Source: Pinisolibacter aquiterrae
Lineage (GTDB): Bacteria; Pseudomonadota; Alphaproteobacteria; Rhizobiales; Ancalomicrobiaceae
Direction of reading: 5' to 3'
Length of the DNA: 64,000 bases
NCBI RefSeq assembly: GCF_019160155.1
Contig: NZ_JAFNIH010000041.1
Coordinates: 102,771 to 166,770 of the forward strand
Shown here: positions 44,745 through 55,369 of the stretch, in pieces
Layout of the letters: every line of letters starts with the position of its first letter
Position numbering within the stretch: the stretch's first letter is position 1
Notes under the pieces: generated by a model
Database searches by the model: none
Told to the model about the DNA's origin: nothing
The model's input: only the letters and a program-made list of their open reading frames with translations
Made by a program: the position numbers and the translations under genes

Positions 44745-47231
44745 ATGACCGCGCGTCCGCCTCTTCCTCCCTCCGACCTGCCGATCGAAGCCGCCCTGCC
44801 CGCCCTGCGCGCGGCTCTGATCCGCGCGCCCAACGCCGTGCTGGTCGCCCCGCCCGGCGCCGGCAAGACCACGCGCGTGCCGCTCGATCTCCTCGCCGCC
44901 CCCTGGCGCGGCGACGGCCGCATCGTCATGTTGGAGCCGCGCCGCCTCGCCGCCCGGGCGTCGGCCGCCCGCATGGCCGCGACGCTCGGTGAGAGCGTCG
45001 GCGAGACCGTCGGCCACCGCGTGCGCATGGACGCCAAGGTCTCGGGCCGCACGCGGATCGAGGTCGTCACGGAGGGCGTCTTCACCCGCCAGATCCTCGC
45101 CGATCCCGAACTCGCCGGTGTCGCCTGCGTCATCTTCGACGAGGCCCACGAGAGGAGCCTCGACGGCGATCTCGGTCTGGCGCTCGCCCTCGACGCGCAA
45201 TCGGCGCTGAGGCCCGATCTGCGCATCCTGGTGATGTCGGCGACGATCGACGGCGCCCGCGTCCGCGATCTCCTCGGCGACGCCGATCTCGTCACCTCCG
45301 AGGGCCGCGCGTTTCCGGTCGAGACGAAACATCTCCCGCGCCGTCCCGACGGCCGCCTCGAGGCCGACGTCGCCGCGGCGGTGGTGCGCGCGCTGACCGA
45401 GGATCCGGGCTCGGTGCTGGTGTTCCTGCCCGGTCAGGCCGAGATCCGCCGCACCGCCGAGGCCCTCGCCGGCCGCCTCGCCGCCGACGTCGACGTGGCC
45501 CCGCTCTATGGCGCGCTCACCCCGGCCGAGCAGGACCGCGCCATCCGCCCCGCCGCGCCCGGCCGCCGCAAGGTGGTGCTCGCCACGTCGATCGCCGAGA
45601 CCTCGCTCACCATCGAGGGGGTCCGCATCGTCGTCGACGCCGGCCTGTCGCGGGTGCCGCGCTATGAGCCCGACACCGGCCTCACCCGGCTCGAGACCGT
45701 GCGCGTCAGCCGCGCGAGCGCCGACCAGCGCTGGGGCCGCGCCGGCCGCACGGAGCCGGGCGTCTGCTGGCGGCTGTGGCCGCAAGCCGCGACCATGGGC
45801 CTCGCCCCCTTCGATCGGCCGGAGATCCTCGAGGCCGATCTCGCCGATCTCGTGCTCGACCTCGCCGAATGGGGCGTGACCTCGCCCGACGGTCTCGCCT
45901 TCCTCGACGCCCCGCCGAAACCCGCCTGGGACGAGGCGGTGGCGCTCCTGCGCGAACTCGATGCGCTCGACGCCGACGGCCGGGTGACGGCGGAGGGCCG
46001 CGCCCTGCACCGCCTGCCGCTCCATCCGCGCCTCGCCCACATGGTGGTGCGCGGCGCCATGGGCGGCGCCGGCCGGCTCGCCGCCGAGATCGCCGCGATC
46101 GTCTCCGAACACGGGCTCGGCGGCACCTCGGCCGATCTCGACACCCGCCTCCGGCGTCTGCGCGCCGATCACGGCCCCCGCGCCGAGGAGGCCCGCCGTC
46201 TCGCCGCGCGCTGGGCGAGCCTCGCCGGCCGGCCCGAGAGCGAGACCTTCAGCGGCGATCTCGCCGATGCCGGCCGTCTCCTGGCGCTCGCCTATCCCGA
46301 CCGGGTCGCCCAAGCGCGTGGCGCGCCCGGGTCTTTCCGCCTCGCCAACGGGCGCGGCGGCAAGGTCGAGCCGCACGAGGCGCTGGCGCGCGAGCCCTTC
46401 CTCGCGGTCGCCGAGTTGCAGGGCACCGCCCGCGAAGCCCGCATCCGGCTCGCCGCCCCGCTCGCGCTCGCCGACATCGAGAGCGACTTCGCCGCCCATG
46501 TGGTGGAGGAGGACGAGGTCCGTTTCGATGCGGCCGCGAACCGGGTCAAGGCGCGCCGCGTGCGCCGCCTCGACCGGGTCGTCCTCTCGGAAAAGCCGAT
46601 CGAAAAGCCCGATCCGGTCGCGGTGTCGCGCGCCCTGATGGAGGCGGTGCGGGTGAAGGGTCTGGCGAGCCTGCCGTGGTCGAAGGCGGCCGAGCGCCTG
46701 CGCCACCGCGTCGAATACGTCCGCCGCGCCGGCATCGCCGGCCTGGCGGATCTCTCGGAAGCGACGCTTCTCGCCGGCCTCGACGATTGGCTCGCCCCCC
46801 ATGTGCTCGGCCGCACCACACCCGCCGACATCCGCGAGGCCGACGTCTTCGCCGGGCTCGACGGTCTGGTCGATTGGGAGGCGCGCCGCCTGCTCGACGC
46901 GAACGCGCCGTCGCATTTCACCGCGCCGACCGGCTCGGCCGTGCCGATCGACTACGAGGCCGAGAACGGCCCGGCGATCGCCGTCCGGGTGCAGGAGCTC
47001 TTCGGCCTCGATCGCCACCCGGCGATCTGCGACGGTCGGGTGCCGCTCCTGGTCGAGCTGCTGTCGCCGGCCCATCGCCCGATCCAGGTGACCCGCGACC
47101 TCCCCGGCTTCTGGCGCGGCTCGTGGCGCGAGGTCAAGGCCGAGATGAAGGGCCGCTACCCACGTCACCCCTGGCCCGATGATCCCCTGGTCGCGCCGCC
47201 GACGACACGCGCCAAACCGCGCGGCACCTGA
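44745..47231 (+). CDS. hrpB: ATP-dependent RNA helicase HrpB
   Basis: 828 aa, a DEAH/RHA helicase. Walker A APPGAGKTTRVPL (near residue 48), Ia EPRRLAARASA, DEAH box FDEAHERSLD, motif III MSATIDG, and motif VI QRWGRAGRTEPG. The C-terminal HrpB-specific domain runs to the characteristic FWRGSWREVKAEMKGRYPRHPWP (as FWRGSWREVKAEM and GRYPRHPWP). The RNA substrate is not known in most bacteria. ATG at 44745 follows AAGAGAGG and gives the family's standard length. A perfect terminator-like hairpin follows. Confidence 0.96.
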   Translation: MTARPPLPPSDLPIEAALPALRAALIRAPNAVLVAPPGAGKTTRVPLDLLAAPWRGDGRIVMLEPRRLAARASAARMAATLGESVGETVGHRVRMDAKVSGRTRIEVVTEGVFTRQILADPELAGVACVIFDEAHERSLDGDLGLALALDAQSALRPDLRILVMSATIDGARVRDLLGDADLVTSEGRAFPVETKHLPRRPDGRLEADVAAAVVRALTEDPGSVLVFLPGQAEIRRTAEALAGRLAADVDVAPLYGALTPAEQDRAIRPAAPGRRKVVLATSIAETSLTIEGVRIVVDAGLSRVPRYEPDTGLTRLETVRVSRASADQRWGRAGRTEPGVCWRLWPQAATMGLAPFDRPEILEADLADLVLDLAEWGVTSPDGLAFLDAPPKPAWDEAVALLRELDALDADGRVTAEGRALHRLPLHPRLAHMVVRGAMGGAGRLAAEIAAIVSEHGLGGTSADLDTRLRRLRADHGPRAEEARRLAARWASLAGRPESETFSGDLADAGRLLALAYPDRVAQARGAPGSFRLANGRGGKVEPHEALAREPFLAVAELQGTAREARIRLAAPLALADIESDFAAHVVEEDEVRFDAAANRVKARRVRRLDRVVLSEKPIEKPDPVAVSRALMEAVRVKGLASLPWSKAAERLRHRVEYVRRAGIAGLADLSEATLLAGLDDWLAPHVLGRTTPADIREADVFAGLDGLVDWEARRLLDANAPSHFTAPTGSAVPIDYEAENGPAIAVRVQELFGLDRHPAICDGRVPLLVELLSPAHRPIQVTRDLPGFWRGSWREVKAEMKGRYPRHPWPDDPLVAPPTTRAKPRGT

Positions 47232-47248
47232 TGCGCCCGGCCGAAGAC

Positions 47249-47287
47249 GACGACACCCCGCGAGCCCGGCGCCCACGGGGTGTCGTC
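47249..47287. terminator. Bidirectional hairpin between hrpB and grpE
   Basis: GACGACACCCCG (47249-47260) and CGGGGTGTCGTC (47276-47287) make a perfect 12-bp stem with a 15-nt loop, 17 bp beyond hrpB and 86 bp beyond the convergent grpE stop. No T-run. Confidence 0.65.
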
Positions 47288-47373
47288 ATGTGGTCCGCAT
47301 ACATGCGATTGGAGGCCCGCCGACATCGCCACCGTCGTCACGCATGTGACTCGGCGGCATGTGGCGGCGCCGG

Positions 47374-47988
47374 TCACACCGTCTTGTCGAGACCCGCGCC
47401 CGGCTCGCTCGGGGCGGCGGTGGCCTCGGTCGTCTTCGGCCCGCCCTTGGCGACGCCGACCAGCGCCGGACGCAGAACCCGGCCGCCGATCGCGAAACCG
47501 TCCTGCATCACCTGCAGCACCGTGCCGGCGACCACCTGCGGATTGGGGATCTCGAACATCGCCTGATGCAGATGGGGGTCGAACTTCTCGCCGAGCGGCG
47601 ACAGCTTCTTGACGCCGTGCTTCTCGAGCGTCTTGAGGAGTTCGCGGCCGGTCAGCTCGACGCCCTCGATCAGCGCCTTGCCGCCTCCGGCCTCGTTCTC
47701 GCGCAACTCGGCCGGGGCATGGGCGATCGCCCGGTCGAAATTGTCGGCGACGGAGAGGAGGTCGCGGGCGAAGGCGGTCACGGCGTAGTCGCGCGCGTCC
47801 TTCACTTCCTTCTCGGTCCGCCGGCGCAGGTTCTCCATTTCCGCGAGCGTGCGCAGCAGGCGATCCTTCAGCTCCTCGTTCTCGGCCGAGAGCGTGGTGG
47901 CGGGATCGGCGGCGGGAGCCTCGGGGGCGGGCGCTTCGGTCGCGGGGGTGGCGTCGGCCGTGGGGTCGATCGCGGTCTCGTCGGTCAT
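47374..47988 (-). CDS. grpE: GrpE nucleotide-exchange factor
   Basis: 204 aa. Releases ADP from DnaK in the heat-shock chaperone cycle. A Pro/Ala-rich acidic N-terminus is followed by the long coiled-coil helix ([19 protein letters not shown] and [11 protein letters not shown]) and the beta-wing domain with [14 protein letters not shown] and [21 protein letters not shown] (as [15 protein letters not shown]). ATG at 47988 has GAGGAC upstream. hrcA, often adjacent in Rhizobiales, is not here. Confidence 0.95.
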   Translation of the reverse strand: MTDETAIDPTADATPATEAPAPEAPAADPATTLSAENEELKDRLLRTLAEMENLRRRTEKEVKDARDYAVTAFARDLLSVADNFDRAIAHAPAELRENEAGGGKALIEGVELTGRELLKTLEKHGVKKLSPLGEKFDPHLHQAMFEIPNPQVVAGTVLQVMQDGFAIGGRVLRPALVGVAKGGPKTTEATAAPSEPGAGLDKTV

Positions 47989-48077
47989 GGCGTCCTCTGC
48001 GGTTTGGTCGGTTCGGGACCGGATTTGAGCCTTCCGCGCGCGGATTTCAAGGCCTTTGCGCCCCGGACCAAATGCGA

Positions 48078-48109
48078 GACCCGGCCGACGCGGTGGCGTC
48101 GGCCGGGTC
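48078..48109 (-). terminator. Strong hairpin after trxA
   Basis: A perfect 14-bp stem, 48078-48091 with 48096-48109, and a 4-nt loop, 25 bp beyond the trxA stop on the minus strand, followed by TCGCATTTGG. The longest simple stem in the window. Confidence 0.7.
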
Positions 48110-48134
48110 CGATGCGCGGATGTCGGTCGATCGC

Positions 48135-48458
48135 TCAGGCGACCGCGCCGTTGATCCATTCGACGAGCTTGCCCTTCGGCGCCGCGCCGACCTGCATCGC
48201 CGCCGGCTGGCCGCCCTTGAAGACGATCAGGGTGGGGATGGAGCGCACGCCGAACTTCATGGCGGCATTGGGGTTTTCGTCGATGTTGAGCTTGACGACC
48301 TTGACCTTGCCGGCCATCTCGGTGGCGATCTCCTCGAGCGCCGGAGCGATCATGCGGCAGGGCCCGCACCACTCGGCCCAGAAGTCCACCACCACCGGCT
48401 CGGCGGAATTCAGAACGTCGGTATCGAAGGAAGCGTCAGTGACTTTCTGAGTCGCCAT
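48135..48458 (-). CDS. trxA: Thioredoxin
   Basis: 107 aa. Cytoplasmic disulfide reductase with WCGPC ([12 protein letters not shown], residues about 30-34), the cis-Pro in [11 protein letters not shown] and the usual length. ATG at 48458 ([11 protein letters not shown]) has GAGG upstream. It follows addA on the same strand with a 143-bp gap, a common Rhizobiales order, and may have its own promoter there. Confidence 0.97.
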   Translation of the reverse strand: MATQKVTDASFDTDVLNSAEPVVVDFWAEWCGPCRMIAPALEEIATEMAGKVKVVKLNIDENPNAAMKFGVRSIPTLIVFKGGQPAAMQVGAAPKGKLVEWINGAVA

Positions 48459-48601
48459 GGGAATGACCTCGTCGTGTCGTGCCGAAAGCGGCACCGTTCG
48501 TTCGAGGGCCAACCTAGGAAGGGGGAGCGGGAGCGTCAAGATGCTGGGGGTACGGACCCGCCGACCCTCAAGATCAAAGGATCGCGATCGGAGCCGCCGG
48601 C

Positions 48602-51600
48602 TCACCGCGCCTCTCGGCCGATCCCCAGCCGGCGCGCGGCGGCGTCGAGCCGCTCGACCGCGATCTCCTCGAGACGCGGGATCGCGGTCCACAGGAGCGC
48701 GCAGCGGATCACTCGGCCTGGGAACATCTCCCCGAGCAGACGGCGATAGAGCGCGAGCTGGGCGAGATGGGCCGGCGTCGCGCCGTCACCGCGATCGCTC
48801 TTGTAATCGACCACCAGAACCTCGCTCGATCCGACCGCCAGCCGGTCGATGCGGCCGGAGACGTCGATCCGCCCGCCGCTCGCCCCGACGATCTCGCCGG
48901 CGATCGCCACCTCCGCCCGCGATCCCTCGGCGAAGACCTCGGCGAAGGCGGGATCGGTGAGCACCGCCTCGACCTCGGCGACGATCGCCTCGCGGGTGGT
49001 GGCGTCGAGCGCCCCGGCCCGCGCGGCGACGTGGCGGCGCGCCGCCTCGGCGCGCGCCTCGGCCGGAAGGCTCGGCAGAACCTCGAGCAGCCGGTGGGTG
49101 AGAAGGCCGCGCTGCTTCTCCGGGCTCTCCGGCGTCAGCGCCGCGTCGAGCGCGTGACGCGCCGCCGGCCGCCGCTCGGCCGCCTCGTCCTCCTCCGCCC
49201 GCGACGGGGTCAGCCGCCGCGCCGCCTCGCGTTCCGGCGGCGGCCGGTCGACCCAGGCCGGCCGCGTCTCGGCGGCGGGCGTCTCGGCCGGCTCCGCCTC
49301 GGCGGCGGGCTCGGCCGCCTCCGCCTCGCCGCGCGCCCACACGAGCAGCGTCTCGTCGTCGTCGCCGAAGGGGAACGCCTGCGACCCCGGCGTCAGCGCG
49401 TCGCGCACCACCCGGTGCCAACAGTCCGCCGCCGCCTCCTTGCTGCGGAGATGACCGCAGACGATCAGGCGATCCTTGGCCCGCGTCATCGCGACGTAGA
49501 GGAGCCGCAGATATTCGTTCTCGGCGGAGGTCCGCGCCCGCGCCTTGGCCGTCTCGAGGACGCGGGGATCGACCTTGCCCCGGCTCCAGGCGAGGAGCGG
49601 CGCCTCGCGCCCGCCGATGCCCGGCGGATCGAGACGGAGGAGCGGCGGCGCATGGCTCGCCGAGATCGGCGCGGCGCCGTCGTCGACCAGGAACACCACC
49701 GAGGCCTCGAGCCCCTTGGAGCCGTGCACGGTCATCACCCGCACCTCGTCGCGGGCCTCGTCCATCTCGCGCTTGATCTCCGGCGCGTCGGCCGCGAGCC
49801 CCTCGACGAAGCGGGCGAGGCTCGGCGCCGGTCCGCGATCGGCGGCGAGCGCCAGCGACAGGAACTCGTCGAGCACGTCGTCGGCCTCCGAGCCGAGCCG
49901 CGCCACGAAGGCGCGCCGGCCGCCGTCGGCGGCGAGCACCCGGGCGAAGAACTCGTAGGTCGGCCAGCGCTCCGCCGCCGCCCGCCAACGTCGGAGCCGA
50001 ACGTCGGCGGCGGCGAGGGCGGGATGCGCCGGCGCGATCCGGGCGAGCGCCGCGTCGAGGCTCTCCCCGTCCGCGCGCTCGGCGGCGATGGTGACGAGTG
50101 CGTCGTCGTCGAGCCCGAACAGCGGGCTCTTGAGGGCGGCGGCGAGCGAGAGATCGTCCTCCGGCATGGTCACCGCGCGCGCCAAGGCCAGGAGATCGAG
50201 AATGGCGATGTGATCGGTCAGCTTCAGCCGGTCCTGGCCGGCGACCGGGATGCCGCGCTCCTTCAGCACCCGGTTCATCGCGTCGACGAAGGGGCCGCGC
50301 TTGCGCACCAGCACGATCACGTCCTTGCGCGCCACAGGCCCCGATCCGCCGGGTCGCGACGCGGCCGGATCGGTCAGCCGGGTGATCTCCTCGGCGATCG
50401 CCCGCGCCAGCCGCACGTGCGGCATCGAGGCGTGGCTGCGGTCGAGCGGCGCGGTCCAGTCCTCCGGCTCGGCGATCGCGTCCGGCTTCAGCATCGGCCA
50501 CACTTCGACCCGGCCGGGCGCGCGATCGCGCAGCGCTCCGTGCTCGGTGTAGGCGGCGGGATCGGAGAGGATCCGCGCCCTCCGGACGGGATCGGCGAAG
50601 ACCGTGTCGACGGCGGAGAGCACCGCCGGCACCGAGCGGAAGCTCATCACCAGATCGACGTCGGCGAAGCCGCTGCCGGACCCCGTCGCCTGTCGCTCGA
50701 ACGCGTCGCGGCTCTCGCTGAACGTCTCCGGCGCCGCCCCTTGGAAGGAGTAGATCGACTGCTTCTCGTCACCGACGGCGAAGATCGTCCGCTGCGCGCG
50801 CCGGGCTCCTTCGCCGGCGAAGAACTCCTCGGCCAGGCCCGAGACGATCCGCCACTGGCGTGGATTGGTGTCCTGCGCCTCGTCGATCAGGATGTGGTCG
50901 ATGCCGCCGTCGAGCTTGTACTGGACCCAGCGCGCCGCGTCGGAGCGCGACAGGAGGTCGGCGGTGCGCGCGACGAGATCGTCGAAGTCGACGGCGCTGC
51001 GGGCTCGCTTGGCGCTCTCGTAGATCCCGATCACCCGGTCGCCGAGGCGGAGCAACGCGGCCGAGGCACGGAACGAGGCGAGGGCCGCGCGCCTGTCGGC
51101 GAGCGCGTCGAGCCGGGTCACCTCGCGCGCCGCCCGGTCGAGGAGATCGGGAAAGGCCTCGAGAACCGCCTTGGTGGCGAAGGTTCTCGCGGAACGCGCG
51201 GTGCCGGCGCCGGTGAAGAACACCTCCGACCACCCCTTCAGCCGATCCTCCGGCGAAAGCGAGGTGTCGCGGGCGCGGCCGAGCCGCTCGGCCTGTTTGA
51301 CGTCGTTGGTCGAGGAGGCGCCCCAGGCCGCGCCGAGCGGTCCGAGCAGGGAGAGGGGAAACTCCGGCGAGGCCAGCATCGTCGCGACGAGATCGCCGTC
51401 CTCGTTCGTCGGATCGACCCCCATCGAGGCGGCGAGATCGACGATCGCCGCCTCGATGTCGCCGACCTCGCGCAGCCATTGGCGCAGATCCTCGCGCGCG
51501 CCGACCAGCGCCCCGAGCACCCGCTCCAGCCGATCCTCGCTCGCCGCCTCGAGCACCGTCGTCAGCGCCGCCCCGAGCGCGTCGCCGGGGCCGGCCGCGC

Positions 51601-52123
51601 TCGCCGCCACCAACACGCTCTCACGTGCCCGCGCGACGAGATCGCGGGTCTGGCGGTCGTCGAGAATGTCGAAACTGCCGCCGAGATCGGCCTCGAGCGG
51701 AAACTGCTTGAGGATGCTCTCGCAGAAGGCGTGGATGGTCTGGATCTTGAGGCCGCCGGGGGTCTCGATCGCCTCGGCGAAGAGCCGCCGCGCCCGCGCC
51801 AGCCGGTCCGGCGGGATCGCCGCCGGCTCCGTGCCCTCCGCCTCGCCGATCGCGCGCCTCAGCGCCGCGTCCTCCGCCACCGCCCATTCGCCGAGCGTCT
51901 CGAACACCTTGTTCGACATGTTCGCCGCCGCCGCCTTGGTGAAGGTGAGGCAGAGGATGCGATTGGCCGGGGTGCCGGCGAGGAGACAGCGGATCACCCG
52001 CTGGGTCAGAACATGGGTCTTGCCCGAGCCGGCATTGGCCGAGACCCAGGCCGAGGTGGCCGGGTTCGAGGCGCGGCGCTGGCGCGCGACCGTGTCGGCG
52101 GGAACGACGAGACGCACGCTCAT
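48602..52123 (-). CDS. addA: Double-strand-break repair helicase-nuclease AddA
   Basis: 1173 aa. UvrD-type helicase plus nuclease that resects broken DNA ends for RecA. Walker A is [12 protein letters not shown] (near residue 34), Walker [11 protein letters not shown], other helicase motifs are [14 protein letters not shown] and [13 protein letters not shown], with [13 protein letters not shown] (VI). The C-terminal RecB-type nuclease is marked by [11 protein letters not shown]. The ATG at 52123 overlaps the addB stop (ATGA), so the two subunits are made together. Last gene of the divL operon. Confidence 0.96.
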   Translation of the reverse strand: MSVRLVVPADTVARQRRASNPATSAWVSANAGSGKTHVLTQRVIRCLLAGTPANRILCLTFTKAAAANMSNKVFETLGEWAVAEDAALRRAIGEAEGTEPAAIPPDRLARARRLFAEAIETPGGLKIQTIHAFCESILKQFPLEADLGGSFDILDDRQTRDLVARARESVLVAASAAGPGDALGAALTTVLEAASEDRLERVLGALVGAREDLRQWLREVGDIEAAIVDLAASMGVDPTNEDGDLVATMLASPEFPLSLLGPLGAAWGASSTNDVKQAERLGRARDTSLSPEDRLKGWSEVFFTGAGTARSARTFATKAVLEAFPDLLDRAAREVTRLDALADRRAALASFRASAALLRLGDRVIGIYESAKRARSAVDFDDLVARTADLLSRSDAARWVQYKLDGGIDHILIDEAQDTNPRQWRIVSGLAEEFFAGEGARRAQRTIFAVGDEKQSIYSFQGAAPETFSESRDAFERQATGSGSGFADVDLVMSFRSVPAVLSAVDTVFADPVRRARILSDPAAYTEHGALRDRAPGRVEVWPMLKPDAIAEPEDWTAPLDRSHASMPHVRLARAIAEEITRLTDPAASRPGGSGPVARKDVIVLVRKRGPFVDAMNRVLKERGIPVAGQDRLKLTDHIAILDLLALARAVTMPEDDLSLAAALKSPLFGLDDDALVTIAAERADGESLDAALARIAPAHPALAAADVRLRRWRAAAERWPTYEFFARVLAADGGRRAFVARLGSEADDVLDEFLSLALAADRGPAPSLARFVEGLAADAPEIKREMDEARDEVRVMTVHGSKGLEASVVFLVDDGAAPISASHAPPLLRLDPPGIGGREAPLLAWSRGKVDPRVLETAKARARTSAENEYLRLLYVAMTRAKDRLIVCGHLRSKEAAADCWHRVVRDALTPGSQAFPFGDDDETLLVWARGEAEAAEPAAEAEPAETPAAETRPAWVDRPPPEREAARRLTPSRAEEDEAAERRPAARHALDAALTPESPEKQRGLLTHRLLEVLPSLPAEARAEAARRHVAARAGALDATTREAIVAEVEAVLTDPAFAEVFAEGSRAEVAIAGEIVGASGGRIDVSGRIDRLAVGSSEVLVVDYKSDRGDGATPAHLAQLALYRRLLGEMFPGRVIRCALLWTAIPRLEEIAVERLDAAARRLGIGREAR

Positions 52124-55100
52124 GCCTCGTCTCCGTCGCCGCCTTCGCCCGCCGCCCATTCGGCGACCCGGGCGAGATGATCGTAGTCGCCGCTCCGCGC
52201 CTTCTCGAACTGGACGCGCGGCCGTGAGGCATAGCCGGTCGTGACCAACCGATAGTGCCGCACCAGCGCCTCGAGCTTGTCGAAGGCCGCCGCCGCCAGA
52301 TCCTCGGGGCCGAGATCCTCGCCCTTGGCCTTGGCGCGTTCCTCCCATTTACCGCCGTCGCGTCCGCCCTTGAGATGGACATAGGCGATCTCGGCGATCG
52401 GCCGCCCGGTGAAACGGGTCGCGCCGGTCCGGTCGAAGGCGCCGCGCAGAACCATCGCGGTCTCGAGCGCCAACTGCGGCGACAACAGGCTCTGCACCTG
52501 CCGCTCCGACGGCGGGGTGCCGGTCTTGAAGTCGATCAGCCGCACGCGGCCGTCGTCGAGGAGGTCGATGCGGTCGGCCCGGCCGGTCAGGCGGAAGGGC
52601 ACGCCGTCGACGACCCATTTCAGATCGCCGGGGACCTCCGCGTGGCGTTCGGCGGTCGTCGGATCGCGCTTCGCCTCCTCCTCGATCCACCAGGTCGCGA
52701 TCGCCGCCAGACGGGCCCGCCACAGCGTCACCGTCTCGGGGAAGGCGGCGAAGGCGGCGAGCCGTTCCTCGCCGATCGCGATCAGCCGGTCGCGCGCCGC
52801 CGCGCCGCGCGGCGACACGCCGTCCGCGACGAAGGCGGCGAGCACCTCGTGGACGAAGGTGCCGCGCTCGGCGACGCCGATCGCCGCGCCGATCGGATCG
52901 AGCGGATCGAGCTTCAGGATGCGCCGGGCATAGATCGCGTAAGGGTCGCGGATCCAGGTCTCGATCTCGGTGACCGAGGCGCGTTGCGGGCGAAGCGCGA
53001 GCGGCGGGCACGGGATCGGCCGGCCGATCGGCCGCGCGACGCCGTCGCCGCGATCGAGCCGACGGGCGAGGGCGACGAGATCGGCGGCGCGTTCGCGCAG
53101 GCGCTCCTGTCCCGGCTTGCCGATCACCGTCGCGAGCCGCTGCAGCCAGCGCGAAGGCACCGTCGGCGTGCCGCCCGAACGCGCGGCGCGGGCGAGGATC
53201 ACCCGCGGCGCCGCCGCCCCTTGCACGAAGTCGTGGGCGGCGAGACCGACGCGCCGCTCCGGCGCCTCGAGCGCCATCGACCGCCGCATCGGCCGCGACA
53301 ACCACGGATCGGAGCGGGTGGTGATCGGCCAGATCCCCTCGTCGAGCCCGGCGAGCACCAGGAGATCGAAGGAGAGGAGACGCGCCTCGAGCGGACCGAA
53401 GACGAAGAGCCGCGCCCCCGGCGCCGTGCGCCGATTGGTCGGCAGATCGCCGATGAGCGCGTCGAGGAAGCCGGGCCAGGTGGCGCCGGAGAGCTCGATC
53501 GCGGTCGCCGGCTCGCGCGCGGCTTCCACCAGACCGGCGAGCGCCCGGGCGAGCGCCTCGCCCTCCTCGCCCTCGAAGAGCGCTGTGTCGGCGCCGGTCT
53601 CGTCGCGGGCGATCGCCCGCGCCGCCGCCACATGGGTCGCGACCCAGTCGGCGAGCGGCCGTTCGCGAAGGCCGGTCATCGCCTCGAGCGGGGCGACGAG
53701 CGCGAGGAGATCGATGAGCATGGCGCGGGCTGCCGCGCGGTCCTCCGCACCCGGCCGGGCGCGCGCCGCCGCCGTCCGCCAGGGTGCCGCGTCGATCGCC
53801 TCGGCCGCCTCGTCGAAGGCGGCGAGAAGGCCGAGACCGCCCGGCGCGGGCGCGGGGCCGCGCAGCGCGATCAATTCGACGATCCGCCCGAGCCGCCGCG
53901 CCTCCTCGGCCGATCGTCCGAATCGCGCCAGCGGATGGGCGAAGAGCGCCGCCGTCGCCACCGGCTCGAAGCCGCCGAGCGCGACCTCGCCGACCAGCCG
54001 CAGCAGCGCCCCCGGCGGAGTGTGGCCGAGCGGGCGCCCGGCGGAATCGTCGATGTCGAGCCCCCAGCGCGCGAGCTCGGCCGAGACCCGTCGCGCCAGA
54101 TTGCGATCCGGCGTGACCAGCGCGGCGGTGGCCTCGGGGTCCTCGATCGCCCGGCGCATGGCCAGCGCCACCGCGACCGCCTCCTCCGCCTCGTTGCGCG
54201 CCTCGAGCAGCGACAGCCCGTCGAGCGCGCCGTCGAGGTCGAAACGGCCGGCGGAGACGTCGTCGGCGAAGACGCGCCAGCGCTCGGTGGTCGCGGCCGG
54301 CCGCATCGCCTCGCCGAGGAGCCGCCGCCGCGCCGCCGCTTCGCCCGAGCCGTCGTCGCCGAGCCGCGTCACCTCGGCCCGGTCGATCCCGAGCCGGTCG
54401 AGGAGGAGGCGCAGGCCGTATTGCGGATGCGACGGCACCGGCCGGTCGACGCCGTCCTCGCGCGGTTCGAGACCGGCCCAGGCCGCCTCGTCGAGATCGA
54501 AGTCGAGCCCCGGCAGCACCGCCGCGCCGCGCGGCAGCCGGGCGATGGTGGCGATCAACTCGGCCGTCGCCGGCACCGAGCCGGTCGATCCGGCGGCGAT
54601 CACCGGCCCCTTCGGCGGCCGCGCCTCGAGCCGCCGGGCGGCGGCGCGCACGGCGGCGTGGCGCCGCCGGGTCGGGTCGTCGCGGCCGGTCTCGGCGAGA
54701 TGTTTCGGCCAGGCCTCGGCGACGATCGACAGGAACGTGCGGGTCAGCTGCCAATAGAGGGCGTGATCCTCCGGCACGATCTCGGCGAGCCGGCCCCAGT
54801 CGGCCCCTTGCGATTCGACCTGATCCATCAGGCCGAGCAGCGCGTCCGACAGGCGCACCGCCTCGGCCGGGCTGGTCGGCAGCGTCGGCATGGTCTTCGT
54901 CAGCGGATGGGTGGCGCCACCGGCGAGGAGCCGCGTCCACCCGGTCACCAGACGGGTCATCACCAGGCGCCGTTCGAGCGGGGCGATCACCGGCCCGAGA
55001 TCGACGTCCGCGTCGGCGAGCCCGTCGCCGTCCTCCTCGACGTCGCCGAAGGGGCGGATGTCCGGCAGGAGCGCCGCCCGTCCGAACCCGCGCGCGGCGA

Positions 55101-55362
55101 TCTCGGCGAGAAAGGCGTCGCGAAGCGCGCGTCCGGCGCGCCGGGTCGGCACCATGACGGTGACGTCGGCGAGGAGGGTCGGGTCGGACCCGTCGAAGCG
55201 GAAGTCGGGGACGAGCACGCCGTCGAGGAGCGCCGAGACCAGGATCGGCAGGAACGGCCGGCCCGCCTCGATCGAGAAGACGCGCGGCGGCGCCGGGGTC
55301 CGCGAGGAGGTCGATCCGGTCTCGTCCCGACGGCTCAAGGGCTCGCTCCCGCGATCGATCAC
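52120..55362 (-). CDS. addB: Double-strand-break repair protein AddB
   Basis: 1080 aa. Partner of AddA. The N-terminal inactivated helicase-like part begins VFSIEAGRPFLPILVSALLD and has MVPTRRAGRALRDAF. The C-terminal nuclease has GRADRIDLLDDGRVRLIDFKTGTPP (as GRADRIDLL and RLIDFKTGTPP), the catalytic D/K. It has the alphaproteobacterial AddB form without the four-Cys iron-sulfur frame of Bacillus AddB. A GTG at 55362, 7 bp after the murU stop, is taken as start; the family homology begins about 35 residues later, so a downstream start is possible. Confidence 0.93.
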   Translation of the reverse strand: MIDRGSEPLSRRDETGSTSSRTPAPPRVFSIEAGRPFLPILVSALLDGVLVPDFRFDGSDPTLLADVTVMVPTRRAGRALRDAFLAEIAARGFGRAALLPDIRPFGDVEEDGDGLADADVDLGPVIAPLERRLVMTRLVTGWTRLLAGGATHPLTKTMPTLPTSPAEAVRLSDALLGLMDQVESQGADWGRLAEIVPEDHALYWQLTRTFLSIVAEAWPKHLAETGRDDPTRRRHAAVRAAARRLEARPPKGPVIAAGSTGSVPATAELIATIARLPRGAAVLPGLDFDLDEAAWAGLEPREDGVDRPVPSHPQYGLRLLLDRLGIDRAEVTRLGDDGSGEAAARRRLLGEAMRPAATTERWRVFADDVSAGRFDLDGALDGLSLLEARNEAEEAVAVALAMRRAIEDPEATAALVTPDRNLARRVSAELARWGLDIDDSAGRPLGHTPPGALLRLVGEVALGGFEPVATAALFAHPLARFGRSAEEARRLGRIVELIALRGPAPAPGGLGLLAAFDEAAEAIDAAPWRTAAARARPGAEDRAAARAMLIDLLALVAPLEAMTGLRERPLADWVATHVAAARAIARDETGADTALFEGEEGEALARALAGLVEAAREPATAIELSGATWPGFLDALIGDLPTNRRTAPGARLFVFGPLEARLLSFDLLVLAGLDEGIWPITTRSDPWLSRPMRRSMALEAPERRVGLAAHDFVQGAAAPRVILARAARSGGTPTVPSRWLQRLATVIGKPGQERLRERAADLVALARRLDRGDGVARPIGRPIPCPPLALRPQRASVTEIETWIRDPYAIYARRILKLDPLDPIGAAIGVAERGTFVHEVLAAFVADGVSPRGAAARDRLIAIGEERLAAFAAFPETVTLWRARLAAIATWWIEEEAKRDPTTAERHAEVPGDLKWVVDGVPFRLTGRADRIDLLDDGRVRLIDFKTGTPPSERQVQSLLSPQLALETAMVLRGAFDRTGATRFTGRPIAEIAYVHLKGGRDGGKWEERAKAKGEDLGPEDLAAAAFDKLEALVRHYRLVTTGYASRPRVQFEKARSGDYDHLARVAEWAAGEGGDGDEA

Positions 55363-55369
55363 GGCGCCG

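Noticed and set aside
48767..52180. A 1137-codon open frame antisense to addA
   Set aside because: Same artefact. AddA has all helicase and nuclease motifs on the other strand; the antisense product has no domain-like pattern.
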